A DNA stretch of 64,000 nucleotides from Phytopythium helicoides (lineage: Eukaryota; Oomycota; Peronosporomycetes; Pythiales; Pythiaceae), in contig JANFNE010000012.1 of the NCBI GenBank assembly GCA_024867545.1, positions 372,001 through 436,000 of the forward strand, written 5' to 3'. The notes beneath the pieces were generated by a model. It saw only the letters and a list, made by a program, of their open reading frames with translations. It made no database searches and was not told the origin of the DNA. Made by a program: the position numbers and the translations under genes. Of this stretch, positions 51,955-61,840 are shown one piece after another; the stretch's first letter is position 1; each line of letters begins with the position of its first letter.

Positions 51955-52618
51955 GTAAGTTTTACGTTGTATTTAGTCGGCGCTGGCCAAACTGAAGTTG
52001 AACGTAGCCATCTCGTTGGGTTGCGAGGCGGAATAGCGCCGTTGAACTGAAACAGAGCCTTCCTGAAGTCTCCACAAATCGCCACCATCTTTTGGGCTCT
52101 TGATCACCCTTGGCATCTGCTTTGACGGACTGTGAGTAGCAGCACCATATGGGCATGCCCAAGCACTTGCAAACATGCACCACGAACGAAATTTTCGTCT
52201 CAATCCGCTGGGGCTGATGGCACTCAGCTTGCATCTGAGTTTACGGAGCCGCTCATGGTGAAGATTGTGCGTGAACACAACTGTTCGATTTGGCTTCGTC
52301 CTGCATCTCTCTTGGGTACAGTACCGGAAATTGGCACCCGATCCTGGAACTTTTCTTTTCATGATCACGAGCACCGCCAAAAAAAGCCACAAGCCATCTG
52401 GTATTGATAGTCCGTTCACTGATCGCCGATCTGATCACCGATCACCGACGTTGTCGTGGTTTTTTTTTTGTTGACACTAAATGTACAGTTCTCATTCAGT
52501 CGTTCATCGCGCATCAGCGAAGGAGCAAAGCATGAACCATGCTCCAGGCACCTCTGAACGCCGGCACGTCGGCACCGATTGGACATCAAAGTTCGTCACT
52601 TTCGCCTCACTGCTTTGA
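51955..52618. other. 660-nt spacer between array genes 5 and 6
   Basis: A minus-strand frame (51973-52419) has some protein-like text but no motif. A T9 run lies near 52461. A possible initiator (TCACTTTCGCCTCACTG) lies just before the next start codon. Confidence 0.4.
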
Positions 52619-53809
52619 ATGGAGACGCTGCTGCCGTCCTTGCAAGACAGCAAGGGTCTTACTTTTCCGCTGCCCGCAAGTGCTTTGCCGAGACTCTCAC
52701 TCACGCCCCAGGAAGTCCGTCACTACCAGGCAACGGCCAGAAACATTGTTGACGTAACGGTTGAGGCGGAGAGCGAACACAGATTCAATGACGCTGGAAT
52801 CGTTGACACGGATAAGTGGAGGCTTGCCGCCGAGAATGAAGGAATTCGAGTGTACAAGCGCGCGCGGCGATCAAACGAAGACAGCGACGAAAGCACGCAG
52901 CCGATGGTTTTGAGCGTCGGTGTGATGACTGGAACGATCGAGGAGGTACTTTATGGAATCCATGGAAGCACCACCGACGAGATCCGAGCTGTCAGCGCAA
53001 TCGTCAACCCCATCTATTTGGATGCGGCTGTGATTGTCGTGATGGAGCGTGCGACGCTTGACGACCCGTTTCGAGATCTATCTCTCAAATGGCGGATGAG
53101 CGCAACACCAGGTGGAACCCTGATCAAGAACCGGGATACATTCACGCTCGAGAGCGCTGGGATCACCAAAGACAACCGAGGCGAAAGATGCGGACACTTC
53201 ATGATGAAAAGCGTGGAGCGCTCAGACTTCCCTCCGTTCTCCCCGTCGATCTCAATTCGAGCTCGACTCTCACTGTGCTACATCTTTCGGCAAGCTGGAC
53301 CCAACACAGTCAGCGTGTTCGCTAAAGGCACCATGGACCTCGGAGGCAACTTTCCCGACTGGTTTAGCTACAACTTCGCATGCCCGCGATTACCAGCTAT
53401 CCTGGAGACAACCAAAGCGCTGATAGCGAAGCGGATGACAGCTCTTGCTATCAAGAAATCGCGTGTTTTCATGCCGATGACGATCTCCAGGTTTGGTTTG
53501 TCACGGATGCACTCTGGCTCTTCTGACAGCCCAGGAACGGAAGCGGATCGTACCAAGAGCGTGGTCGCTCTGCAGGACTCGATCGATTGTTCCGTTTGTC
53601 AGCGAAAAGGAGCCTGCAGACTTCGCCTGCGGCCAAGTCTCCAGTTATGTCAGATCTGCGATCGTGCCGTGTGCTCTAAGTGCCTTATGAAGCAAGAACT
53701 ACTAGCATCACCGATGAACATCCAAGCAATGTGCTGCAAGGCGTGCGTCATTGAGGCCAAGGCGCTCCCCATCGATGTGCGAGAGCTCTGTCCCGTCTTG
53801 AAGCAATAG
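52619..53809 (+). CDS. START-like + FYVE-like protein, short form (array gene 6)
   Basis: 396 residues starting METLL. It joins the two short-form groups: its START-like domain (about 15-295; GVMTGTIEEVLYGIHG, FRQAGPNTVSVFAKGTMDLGG) is closest to the 54-59 kb genes, whereas its end (SPMNIQAMCCKACVIEAKALPID) lies between both. FYVE-like finger about 322-385 (CSVC, CQIC, CSKC, CKAC). There is no C-terminal extension. Confidence 0.88.
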   Translation: METLLPSLQDSKGLTFPLPASALPRLSLTPQEVRHYQATARNIVDVTVEAESEHRFNDAGIVDTDKWRLAAENEGIRVYKRARRSNEDSDESTQPMVLSVGVMTGTIEEVLYGIHGSTTDEIRAVSAIVNPIYLDAAVIVVMERATLDDPFRDLSLKWRMSATPGGTLIKNRDTFTLESAGITKDNRGERCGHFMMKSVERSDFPPFSPSISIRARLSLCYIFRQAGPNTVSVFAKGTMDLGGNFPDWFSYNFACPRLPAILETTKALIAKRMTALAIKKSRVFMPMTISRFGLSRMHSGSSDSPGTEADRTKSVVALQDSIDCSVCQRKGACRLRLRPSLQLCQICDRAVCSKCLMKQELLASPMNIQAMCCKACVIEAKALPIDVRELCPVLKQ

Positions 53810-54357
53810 CACCACACAAAAAAAATAAGTAACGAGATCACACGTTTGGCTCTCCAAGTCTTGGAGTCCACGAGCGACAGGCGAGTCCTGGTCCAGGGAC
53901 CAAGAATCACAACTGTTGCCAAGGTCTCTGCAAGGTCTCTGCAATCCGATCAAGAGCGCGCCGAACTGCAAAAACTGGCCAAGAACTCACATCGAGAGTA
54001 GGCTCGCACCCTATTGATGGCTAAAGTCTTCTCGATCAGGTTCACTTTCTGCACACGTCACGTGGTGCGGCGTGACGGTGAGAGTACGGTACGAGTGTCG
54101 CCCGCTCTCTTGCATTGTAGCCAGTGGCCGTTTTGACTGGACAGTCTACTTCGCGCCAATTAGGCAGTACTACAATATCTGTATCACAAAGCCTATTATT
54201 GATAAAAAATATCCTCGTTGCTCTTTAAATTTACTGATTAAGTATATTATATAGGCTTATCAGCCTAATTTTACCAGTCCAGCACCAACATCTCCAGCCA
54301 GCGCCATGAGCTCTTCGCGTCTCACGTCTACTCGCGCTCATCATTCTCGTTGTTGCG
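53810..54357. other. 550-nt spacer with an A/T-rich hairpin
   Basis: An A8 run follows the stop codon. The last 170 nt before array gene 7 contain an A/T-rich island (about 54160-54275) with TAGGCT/AGCCTA elements, listed separately. GCTCATCATTCTCGTTG just before the ATG resembles the oomycete initiator. Confidence 0.45.
54252..54267 (+). repeat. TAGGCT-TATC-AGCCTA inverted repeat
   Basis: A perfect 6-bp inverted repeat with a 4-nt loop inside an A/T-rich island about 100 nt upstream of array gene 7. Related AGCCTA/TAGGCT strings occur upstream of array genes 8 and 9. Confidence 0.6.
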
Positions 54358-55617
54358 ATGGAGGAATTGCTGCGCCTTCCTCGCGGCAGGTCCTTGTTCT
54401 TCCCCCTGCCCCCTAATGCGCTCCCGACCGTGCAGCTCACGCCCGCCGAGGAGCAGCACTACCGGCTGATGGCTCGCAACATCGTGGACGCCACCGTCGA
54501 GATGGAGAACGAGTTTCAATTCAACGACGGCGGACAGGTCGACACGGAACAATGGAAGCTTGCAGCCGAGGCGGAGGCTATCAAGGTCTACAGGCGAGCG
54601 AACCGGCCACACGACGACGACAGTGACGAGGACACGCAGTCCATGATTGTGAGCGTTGGAACCATGGCTGGCACAATCGAGGACGTGCTGTACGGCTTTC
54701 ATTGCGGCACGACGGACGAGATGCGTGCTGTGATGGCGATTCTGAGTCCAGACCACCTGGATGCAGCGGTGGTCTCAGTGATTCAAGAGCCGACCCAAAC
54801 AGACCCCTTTCGGCACATGGCGCTCAAGTGGCGTATTGGCAAGACACCTGCAGGCTGGCTGGTCAAAAGCCGTGACATTCTCACCATTGACAGCATTGGC
54901 ATTGATGTGGACGACTGCGGGAAGAAATTTGGCTATTTTGCTATGAAGAGCGTCGAGCGCTCGGATTTTCCTGCCTTTTCTCCATCAATTGCGATTCGAG
55001 CTAGGCTCTCGCTCGGTTACATCTTTCGGCAGGTCGGACCAAACACTGTCGGTGTCTACGTCAAGGGATCCATGGATCTTGGTGGGGACTTTCCAGACTG
55101 GTTCAGCCAAAACTATGCATGCCCGCGGCTACCGTCGTTCTTGGAGTCCGTCAAGTCGCAGACAGCGAAGCGGATCACAGCATTAGTCATCAAGCGGTCG
55201 CAAATGTTGTCAGAGGAAGCTTTCACCAAGGTAGTCGCTTTTCGAAAGCAATCGGGCAGCAGCATGAGCTCGGGGTCTAGCTCAGGGTCGAGCTCGGGGC
55301 CAGGGTCAGGGCAGGAATCCAACCAGTCCAAGAATTCAGACAATGTGAGCACCAGCAGCTGCGCTGTGTGTCAGCGCAAAGGAGGACTGCTGCGACCAAG
55401 TTTGAAGAAGTGCCGGGTTTGTGAAAGCATCGTTTGCAGCAAGTGCACCATGAAGACAGAGCTGCTGGCGCTGCCATCCAACATCAAAATAGTCTGCTGC
55501 AAGCCTTGTGTGCTGAAGGCAAAGACACTGCCGATTGACACGGGTGTGCTGTGTCCTCTGCTGAGGTTGTCAGAGAGGACAGCTCTATCTATTACCGAAA
55601 CGATGCCATACAACTAA
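54358..55617 (+). CDS. START-like + FYVE-like protein, short form (array gene 7)
   Basis: 419 residues starting MEELL. START-like domain about 12-290 (GTMAGTIEDVLYGFHC, GPNTVGVYVKGSMDLGG). The linker (about 300-330) is a Ser/Gly run (GSSMSSGSSSGSSSGPGSG), the most repetitive of the family. FYVE-like finger about 333-398 (CAVC, CRVC, CSKC, CKPC). The C-terminus runs about 15 residues past the conserved LCPLL end, perhaps by loss of an older stop. It forms a close subgroup with array genes 8 and 9. Confidence 0.88.
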   Translation: MEELLRLPRGRSLFFPLPPNALPTVQLTPAEEQHYRLMARNIVDATVEMENEFQFNDGGQVDTEQWKLAAEAEAIKVYRRANRPHDDDSDEDTQSMIVSVGTMAGTIEDVLYGFHCGTTDEMRAVMAILSPDHLDAAVVSVIQEPTQTDPFRHMALKWRIGKTPAGWLVKSRDILTIDSIGIDVDDCGKKFGYFAMKSVERSDFPAFSPSIAIRARLSLGYIFRQVGPNTVGVYVKGSMDLGGDFPDWFSQNYACPRLPSFLESVKSQTAKRITALVIKRSQMLSEEAFTKVVAFRKQSGSSMSSGSSSGSSSGPGSGQESNQSKNSDNVSTSSCAVCQRKGGLLRPSLKKCRVCESIVCSKCTMKTELLALPSNIKIVCCKPCVLKAKTLPIDTGVLCPLLRLSERTALSITETMPYN

Positions 55618-56374
55618 TTGATGAACACTATACTGTGAAACGAGATTTTAAACGTTGTGGTTTTGATCTGATCAGCTATAACGTCTATGAAAACCCTACA
55701 CTTGCGAAACCACTGGGCTCCAAGTTTGACCTCTTGGGCTAGAGAGCACAACTATGAAATAAATAAGGGAGTTCTTCTAACATTTCATTCCACAATGCTC
55801 GGAAACCTTTTGCGCATGTCATTAGGAAAAAAGGACTGACAAACAAGATGCGCCACATTGTTTGTAGCAACAATGACCTCGAAAAATGCCGAGAAAGATT
55901 CAATTTCACGCCGACTGCAGTGGAAAGGCTTGCGAGGGAGTTTTCAGTGACCTCTTCGATTGGAACCATGTAGCTTCAAGATTATTGTGGATGTATGGAA
56001 CTGTGCTGTGGCAGCAGGTTTCTGGCAGAAGATGCGATGTCGGAGGTACCATAGAAGACGGTGCTGCAAGCTGCCACTTCCGATCACCGGATGTGGAGCG
56101 AAGCCATGCTGCCTCGAGCCGAAAAGCTCACCCTCCAACGCCGTGATACCAGCAATGCGGCCCAGTCCAATCTCTCCGCTGGGCGACGGAAGAGTCCTTG
56201 ATCATTGCACATCGTCACCGGATGCGATGCGAGCAGTTGATTTGCTGTTCCTGGGCTGTGTTTGGGAAAACTAACGACGGGGCACCCACTCCGCGCTGTA
56301 CAGGCTCTGTTGAGATTGGAGAAAGTCTCAAATCCAAATCGTGTTCACTAGGCATACCTATATCAAAATGGGAA

Positions 56375-56457
56375 AATAGCCTAAATAAATATTTAATGAG
56401 TTCGAAAATTATCAAAAGATACTATTTTTAAACGTTCATGAGGATTAATAGCCTAAA
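56375..56457 (+). repeat. pair of AATAGCCTAAA direct repeats around an A/T-rich island
   Basis: Identical 11-mers at 56375-56385 and 56447-56457 bracket about 60 nt of A/T-rich sequence, about 150 nt upstream of array gene 8. Confidence 0.6.
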
Positions 56458-56563
56458 ACGAGAAACCATCTAGGTAGGTACAACCCAACTACCATCCCCC
56501 CATCGAACCAGCGTGGTTGTTCCACGTCCTACGGGCAACGCCAGTTCGCGATGGCCTCTCCGC

Positions 56564-56576
56564 GCCATTCGCAAGT
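56564..56576 (+). promoter_or_regulatory. oomycete initiator-like element, array gene 8
   Basis: GCCATTCGCAAGT, 29 nt before the ATG at 56606. It is a variant of the GCCATTCGACAAA elements before array genes 4 and 5. Confidence 0.45.
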
Positions 56577-56605
56577 CTCTCGCAGTTCGAACAGGTCTCG
56601 TCGCC

Positions 56606-57796
56606 ATGGAGGAGCTCCTGCGTCTTCAGCGAGGCAAAGGCTCGTCCATCGACTTCCCGCTGCATAAGGACGCACTTCCGACCTTGCACGTCACGCCTGC
56701 CGAGAAGCAGCACTACCGACTGACGGCAAGAAATATCGTGGACGCCACCATCCAGTTCGAGAGCGAGTTCAAGCATAACGACGCCGGACAGATCGACACA
56801 GAGAAATGGAAGCTCGCAGCGAAGGATGAAGGAATCAAAGTGTACAAGCGAGTGCGGAGGCGCGACGACGATAGCGACGAGAACACGCAGCCCACGGTTG
56901 TGGGTGTCGGGGGCATGGATGGAACGCTCGAGGACGCGATCTACGCCTTCATTTGCACAAACACCGACGAGCTCCGTGCTATTCAAGCTCATGTGAATAG
57001 GGACTACCTTGACGCGGGAGTCGTCGCGGTGGTTGACGAACCAACCCCTGCTGACCCGTTTCGGTATTTGGGACTTCATTGGCGAATGGGCACGAGTCCT
57101 GCTGGCTGGCTGATCCGGAGACGAGATATGTTTACAATCGAGGGAGCTGGAATCACTGAGGACTATAATGGCGATAGATTCGGCTATTTCGTGATGAAGA
57201 GCGTCGAGCGTCCGGATTTCCCACCGTTCTCTCCTTCGATCGCTATCCGGGGTTGGATGTCTCTCTGCTACATCTTTCGACAAGTTGGGCCTGACTCGGT
57301 CAGTATTTACATCGAGGGTGCTATGGATCTCGGTGGAGATTTCCCCACCTGGTTTGTCTACAACTACATCTGTCCAATGTTACCGGTTATTTCAGAGTCG
57401 ATCAAACTGCAGACAGCAAAGCGTATTACTGCACTGGCCATCAAGCAGTCGCTAAAACTATCGCAATCCACTGTCAAGCTTGACTCCATTCACAAGCTCG
57501 CAAGTTCGGGGCTGAGCTCTGGATCTGAGCGGGAATCCTGCACTTCGGGTGGAAGTAGTACCGACGAATCTCTTCATTGCACTGTTTGTCTCCGCAAAAT
57601 GAAGCTACTCGGGCCTGGTTTGAAGACTTGCCAGATTTGTGAGAATAACGCGTGCAGCAAGTGTGTCATAAAGACTGTGCTTTTGGCGCTGCCCTCAAAC
57701 ATCAGGATTGTATGCTGCAAATCTTGTGTTCTGAAAGCGAAGGCGCTACCAATTGAACCAAACATGCTCTGTCCGCTCTTGGGGAACTGGAAATAG
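56606..57796 (+). CDS. START-like + FYVE-like protein, short form (array gene 8)
   Basis: 396 residues. The frame opens upstream at a non-ATG codon; the ATG at 56606 (GCCATGG) is used because MEELL aligns with the relatives. START-like domain about 15-295 (GGMDGTLEDAIYAFIC, GPDSVSIYIEGAMDLGG). Several usually conserved positions differ: YAF for YGF and IEG for AKG, so it is the most divergent of the 54-59 kb subgroup. FYVE-like finger about 323-388 (CTVC, CQIC, CSKC, CKSC). Confidence 0.87.
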   Translation: MEELLRLQRGKGSSIDFPLHKDALPTLHVTPAEKQHYRLTARNIVDATIQFESEFKHNDAGQIDTEKWKLAAKDEGIKVYKRVRRRDDDSDENTQPTVVGVGGMDGTLEDAIYAFICTNTDELRAIQAHVNRDYLDAGVVAVVDEPTPADPFRYLGLHWRMGTSPAGWLIRRRDMFTIEGAGITEDYNGDRFGYFVMKSVERPDFPPFSPSIAIRGWMSLCYIFRQVGPDSVSIYIEGAMDLGGDFPTWFVYNYICPMLPVISESIKLQTAKRITALAIKQSLKLSQSTVKLDSIHKLASSGLSSGSERESCTSGGSSTDESLHCTVCLRKMKLLGPGLKTCQICENNACSKCVIKTVLLALPSNIRIVCCKSCVLKAKALPIEPNMLCPLLGNWK

Positions 57797-59126
57797 TCGT
57801 TGTTTAGCAACAATTCATGATGATGGATAATGCAATAGTCAAACCGAAGCTCGTCCACTAGCAATATCGTGAGCATACCCTACTTGTGTTGGTGCTATTG
57901 CTGTCCAAACAATACTGAGGATTATTGGACGAAATTTATGACTTCGACGGGTTGAATAACTTAACTCCAGAGAAGCTTGCATGAGATAGACATTTGTCAA
58001 GCAAAGCCAGAAAGTGACTCTTACTTGGACTACTACGAGAGTCCTCGCTTCACGAGGCTGGTTCCTAGCAATTGGTTCAGTGCTCTTCGCCAAATGCGTA
58101 TTTGGCAATCAAGGAGGGATGCATGTACGGTGTCTACCATGACCGAGCCTCTAGGTCCGATCTGTATTAGCTACAGACCTATCTATCCGCAAGTGTTTTG
58201 ACAGCCACTACAAAAACATCAGCGCTTATGCATAAGTTGCAGCGGCATTCCGTGTGAACATTGATCGCTCCATCTAAACTTGGCCCAGAGTTACGCAAGC
58301 TGAGCCAAGAACTGTGAGTTGCTTTCATCAAACCAGTTCGGTTGGGTCCGTTATGCATGTTCTAGGACCTTGGAACATCAAAGAAGAATGTTGTATCTCG
58401 TGGTCAGCTGATATCCCGTCCCGAAACAATATCAGAATCAAATATTGCTCCTCCAGATTCTCAAGGTCTTGAATTCGCCGACCTAGGAACCCAGTATTTG
58501 GGTACTATGCTGTGGGAGCCACATATAGTTGATCAGGACCGGAGCGCTCCCACCTCATTCTGGTCGCTGCTCACGCTCAACTGCAGCAGTCCTAGCGTTG
58601 CAGTCCACACCTTCTGGCGATGAAGAGCCGGTAGACCAGGTCTGCTCGATTTTTCGCTTGCAATCATTGCCTTCACGCTAAGTAACGTTGTGGGCTTTTC
58701 AGCCATAGAGCTTGGACCGCCATGCCAGGCTGAACGCTTGTATTGTAGGTGAGTTCAGCTTGAGTCAGACACTTCCGTCGTTCATTTGCACATGACAGTA
58801 GAACAGCCAAGTAGTAACAATTTCCCCCATCGACTAATTAGAGTAGGCGTTATAAAAATCTAGGTGGCATGACCACCCAGATTTAATGATGCAATTACAT
58901 AATTGTAAAGTAGGCTCTTTTTAGAAGAGGCTATAATGCCTAATGGTCCTGTCTAAGTGAGCCCCTCGACTCTAGAGTTGCACAAGCCAGGAAAACATCC
59001 GGGAGCTTCAGAGCCAAGTCGATCCGTCAGCATTCCTCTCGCGTCGAACGTTTGACGTCTGCCAATTGGTCATGGTCTCGCTTTGCCATTTAGAACATTC
59101 TCGCAGGTGCAAACTTTCGCGTCTCC
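57797..59126. other. 1.3 kb gene-poor spacer between array genes 8 and 9
   Basis: The longest spacer among the short-form genes. It has many stops and no credible gene. It contains the 12-nt-arm hairpin listed separately and, at about 58910-58945, TAGGCT and GGCTATAATGCCTAA strings like those before array genes 7 and 8. Confidence 0.45.
58856..58884 (+). repeat. hairpin with 12-nt arms
   Basis: AAATCTAGGTGG and CCACCCAGATTT are complementary at 11 of 12 positions across a 5-nt loop (CATGA). It lies in an A/T-rich island 240 nt upstream of array gene 9. It may be a structure-forming or mobile-element remnant. Confidence 0.6.
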
Positions 59127-60347
59127 ATGGAGGAATTGCTGGGCACACCTCGAAGAAAATCCTCGTCCATTAGCTTCCCCTTGCCCCCAAATGTGCTGCC
59201 GACCGTGCAACTCACACCTGCCGAGGAGCAGCACTACCGACTGACAGCAAGCAACATCGTGGACGCCACCATCGAGATGGAGAGCGAGTTTCAATTTAAC
59301 GATGCGGGACAGGTCGACACAGAGCAATGGAAGCTTGCAGCCGAGGCCGAGGGTATTCGAGTCTATAAGCGAGCGCGGGGAGCTCACGCCGACGACAGCG
59401 ATGAAAGCACGCAGCCTATGGTTGTCAGCGTTGGGACGATGCCAGGCACGATCGAGGACGTGTTGTACGGCTTTCATTGCGGCACAACGAACGAGATTCG
59501 CGTGGTCACGGCCATTCTGAATCCTGTATACCTTGATGCAGCGGTGGTCGCAGTCATTCAGAAGCCTACGCTAGCAGATCCGTTTCGGCACATGGCACTC
59601 AAGTGGCGGATGAACTCGACACCCGCAGGCACGCTTGTCAAAAGTCGTGATACATTCACGATTGACAGTATTGGCATCGATGTGGACGACAGCGGGAAGA
59701 AATTTGGTTACTATGCTATGAAGAGTGTTGAGCGCTCGGACTTTCCACCCTTCTCTCCATCAATTGCGATTCGGGCCAGACTCTCGCTGTGTTATATCTT
59801 TCGCCAAGTGGGACCAAACACTGTCGGAGTCTACGCCAAAGGAACCATGGATCTAGGTGGAGATTTTCCGGAATGGTTCAGCTACAACTATGCGTGTCCC
59901 CGGTTGCCAGCTATCTTGGAGACCATCAAGTCCCAGACAGCAAAGCGAATCACAGCATTAGCCATAAAGGAGTCACGAATTCTATCACCCGAGAGTATCA
60001 ACAGAAGTGGTTTCTTTCGAATGCACTCGGGCTCAAGTCTGAGCTCTGGATCAGAGCGTGAATCCACCAACTCAGGCCCCGAATATCCCAATGATCAGTT
60101 CCACTGCGCTGTTTGTCGCCGCAAAAGTGGGTTGTTGCGCTCGAGTTTGAAGAAATGCCAGATTTGCGAATTCAACGCTTGTAGCAAGTGTACCATGAAG
60201 GTTGAGCTGTTGGCGTTGCCGTCCAACATCAAGATTGTGTGCTGCAAGTCTTGTGTGCTGAAAGCCAAAGCGCTGCCGATTGACACAGGAGTACTCTGTC
60301 CAATTTTGCGACGCTGGAGGCGTAAGACATTTAGTCACGAATCATAA
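59127..60347 (+). CDS. START-like + FYVE-like protein, short form (array gene 9)
   Basis: 406 residues starting MEELL. START-like domain about 15-295 (GTMPGTIEDVLYGFHC, GPNTVGVYAKGTMDLGG). Ser/Gly-rich linker (SGSSLSSGSERES). FYVE-like finger about 326-392 (CAVC, CQIC, CSKC, CKSC). A short basic tail (LRRWRRKTFSHES) follows the usual end. It is very similar to array gene 7 over both domains, with array gene 8 between them more divergent. It ends 180 nt from the convergent, inverted family member. Confidence 0.88.
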   Translation: MEELLGTPRRKSSSISFPLPPNVLPTVQLTPAEEQHYRLTASNIVDATIEMESEFQFNDAGQVDTEQWKLAAEAEGIRVYKRARGAHADDSDESTQPMVVSVGTMPGTIEDVLYGFHCGTTNEIRVVTAILNPVYLDAAVVAVIQKPTLADPFRHMALKWRMNSTPAGTLVKSRDTFTIDSIGIDVDDSGKKFGYYAMKSVERSDFPPFSPSIAIRARLSLCYIFRQVGPNTVGVYAKGTMDLGGDFPEWFSYNYACPRLPAILETIKSQTAKRITALAIKESRILSPESINRSGFFRMHSGSSLSSGSERESTNSGPEYPNDQFHCAVCRRKSGLLRSSLKKCQICEFNACSKCTMKVELLALPSNIKIVCCKSCVLKAKALPIDTGVLCPILRRWRRKTFSHES

Positions 60348-60529
60348 GTTACTATAGCTGACCTTAGCCGGCCTTGATTCAATAGCATGCTCGACGATAG
60401 AAAAGACTTTCGTCGATATCCAACGAATCTTTTCAAAACCCTTTGCAATTCATGTTGCTTGATTCCGTTTCATAATACTCTGGTTGCGCTTGCCGTCGAG
60501 CGCTGTGTCTTTCTAATCTCCTAAGGCTA

Positions 60530-61840
60530 TTACACCATCACACCCTGAGGCGACGTCAATGAGCGCGAACGCTTCTTGATTGGGGCAAGCTTGACTCGCT
60601 CGCCAGCCGTGGATGAGAATGTTGCACGGTTGAGTGATGACGAAAACTGTCGAGATGTTCTCATGCAGTCTTCAGCATCCTCGACAGCAACACGAACTGC
60701 ATCAACACGTCGACTAAAAACAACGCAGTGGTGGCACACATCGATCGATCCCGTCTCGTGTCGGCGAGCAGCCAGCGATGATGCCGAGGTAGGAAACATA
60801 ACTGCCACCTGCTGGCGACAGGGAGAGCAGACACTGCGTCCACAAGCGTCGCACTGGTTGAGAGGTTCGCCGTCTTTTCCGTTGCCTGAGCATCCAACGC
60901 ATCGACCAACGAATGGTTCGGCAACATCTGCGATTTCCCCGTTCTGCTCACGGAGCACACGCTGGTGCATCAGCCATCCAACCTTCTTGGCAGATCCGGC
61001 AGTTGCTGCGCGCTCACAAATGCCAGTCATTACTTCGATGGCAGAGGAGACAGCAAACTGCTCGAATGCAGACCCTTGAGGGTCAACGAAGCCCTTGCAA
61101 AACACCTCGACGGATCCATCTTCGCGCTCGGAAAATAGAAATCCCAGCGACACAGCGCCACGGACGATTCCCATGTCATGCTCGAATGACCGGTAGCAAT
61201 TGATGTCGACCGAGTGCACCAGCAGATGGAATGTGCGCTCGCCAGTGGTAGGATCGACTCGCAGACCCGTAGACTCTAGGTAGACGTAGTCACGTGCTCG
61301 GACTAGCGTCTTGAGAGCCGATGCAAGGACAACTGGGGCGTTAGCAACCCATTTGAATCCCGTAAAGTCGAAGGGTGTTTCTGGTGTCGGCGCCTCCAGT
61401 GTGCACAGGATGCGCGCATCGACGACATCGCGGTTCATCAGTGTGCAGGCGTGTCGGTGTGCATCGGTCGTGGAGTTCGTGAGTCCCAGTGCAATTTGCT
61501 CGAGCGTACCCTCAACGGTGCCAACACCGACGAGCAGCGGCGAGCAGCTTGGGTCGGGCGTGGGCCGTGGGATGTGCGATCCGCTCCGAGGTCGGTAAAT
61601 GGTGAACTTATCATTCTCGTTTGTGGAGGACGACGAGAGCAGGTCGGCAAATGGCCGACGTCGTCGAACGGGCTTCCAGACGGCAGGGTTCATCTTGGAT
61701 CCCATGCGGCTGCGGTACTGATCGCGGGCTCCCATAGTGGCGTACAGGAGCTGCTCTCGAGCTGCCACGAAATCGGACGCTTGATGCGCTGGCAGCTTGA
61801 GCTCGGGGAAGAGCGAAGACGGCAACGGGAAGCCGCTCAT
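60530..61840 (-). CDS. START-like + FYVE-like protein, inverted and divergent (array gene 10)
   Basis: 436 residues on the opposite strand, closing the array. It opens MSGFPLPSSLFPELKL, which keeps the FPLP signature but not MEELL. START-like domain about 10-300 (GTVEGTLEQIALGLTN, VRARDYVYLESTGL). The zinc finger at about 312-375 has CVGC, CDAC, CSPC and CHHC. The tail is Ser-rich with a basic patch (KKRSRS). Overall it is the most divergent member, and neither a long nor a typical short form. Inversion at the array edge fits an old duplicate that stayed outside the later head-to-tail expansion. Confidence 0.82.
   Translation of the reverse strand: MSGFPLPSSLFPELKLPAHQASDFVAAREQLLYATMGARDQYRSRMGSKMNPAVWKPVRRRRPFADLLSSSSTNENDKFTIYRPRSGSHIPRPTPDPSCSPLLVGVGTVEGTLEQIALGLTNSTTDAHRHACTLMNRDVVDARILCTLEAPTPETPFDFTGFKWVANAPVVLASALKTLVRARDYVYLESTGLRVDPTTGERTFHLLVHSVDINCYRSFEHDMGIVRGAVSLGFLFSEREDGSVEVFCKGFVDPQGSAFEQFAVSSAIEVMTGICERAATAGSAKKVGWLMHQRVLREQNGEIADVAEPFVGRCVGCSGNGKDGEPLNQCDACGRSVCSPCRQQVAVMFPTSASSLAARRHETGSIDVCHHCVVFSRRVDAVRVAVEDAEDCMRTSRQFSSSLNRATFSSTAGERVKLAPIKKRSRSLTSPQGVMV

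Larger units (their letters stand above)
55618..56605. other. 990-nt spacer between array genes 7 and 8
   Basis: Minus-strand frames at 55739-55969 (ending LEELPYLFHSCAL) and 55944-56138 (containing GFAPHPVIGSGSLQHRLLWY) look partly protein-like and could be a fragment of a mobile-element or other gene. I cannot name a family. The right part is A/T-rich, with two identical AATAGCCTAAA copies. Confidence 0.35.

Noticed and set aside
55739..56138. Transposase fragment between array genes 7 and 8
   Set aside because: The short minus-strand frames look protein-like, but I could match no transposase family and see no terminal repeats or target duplication.
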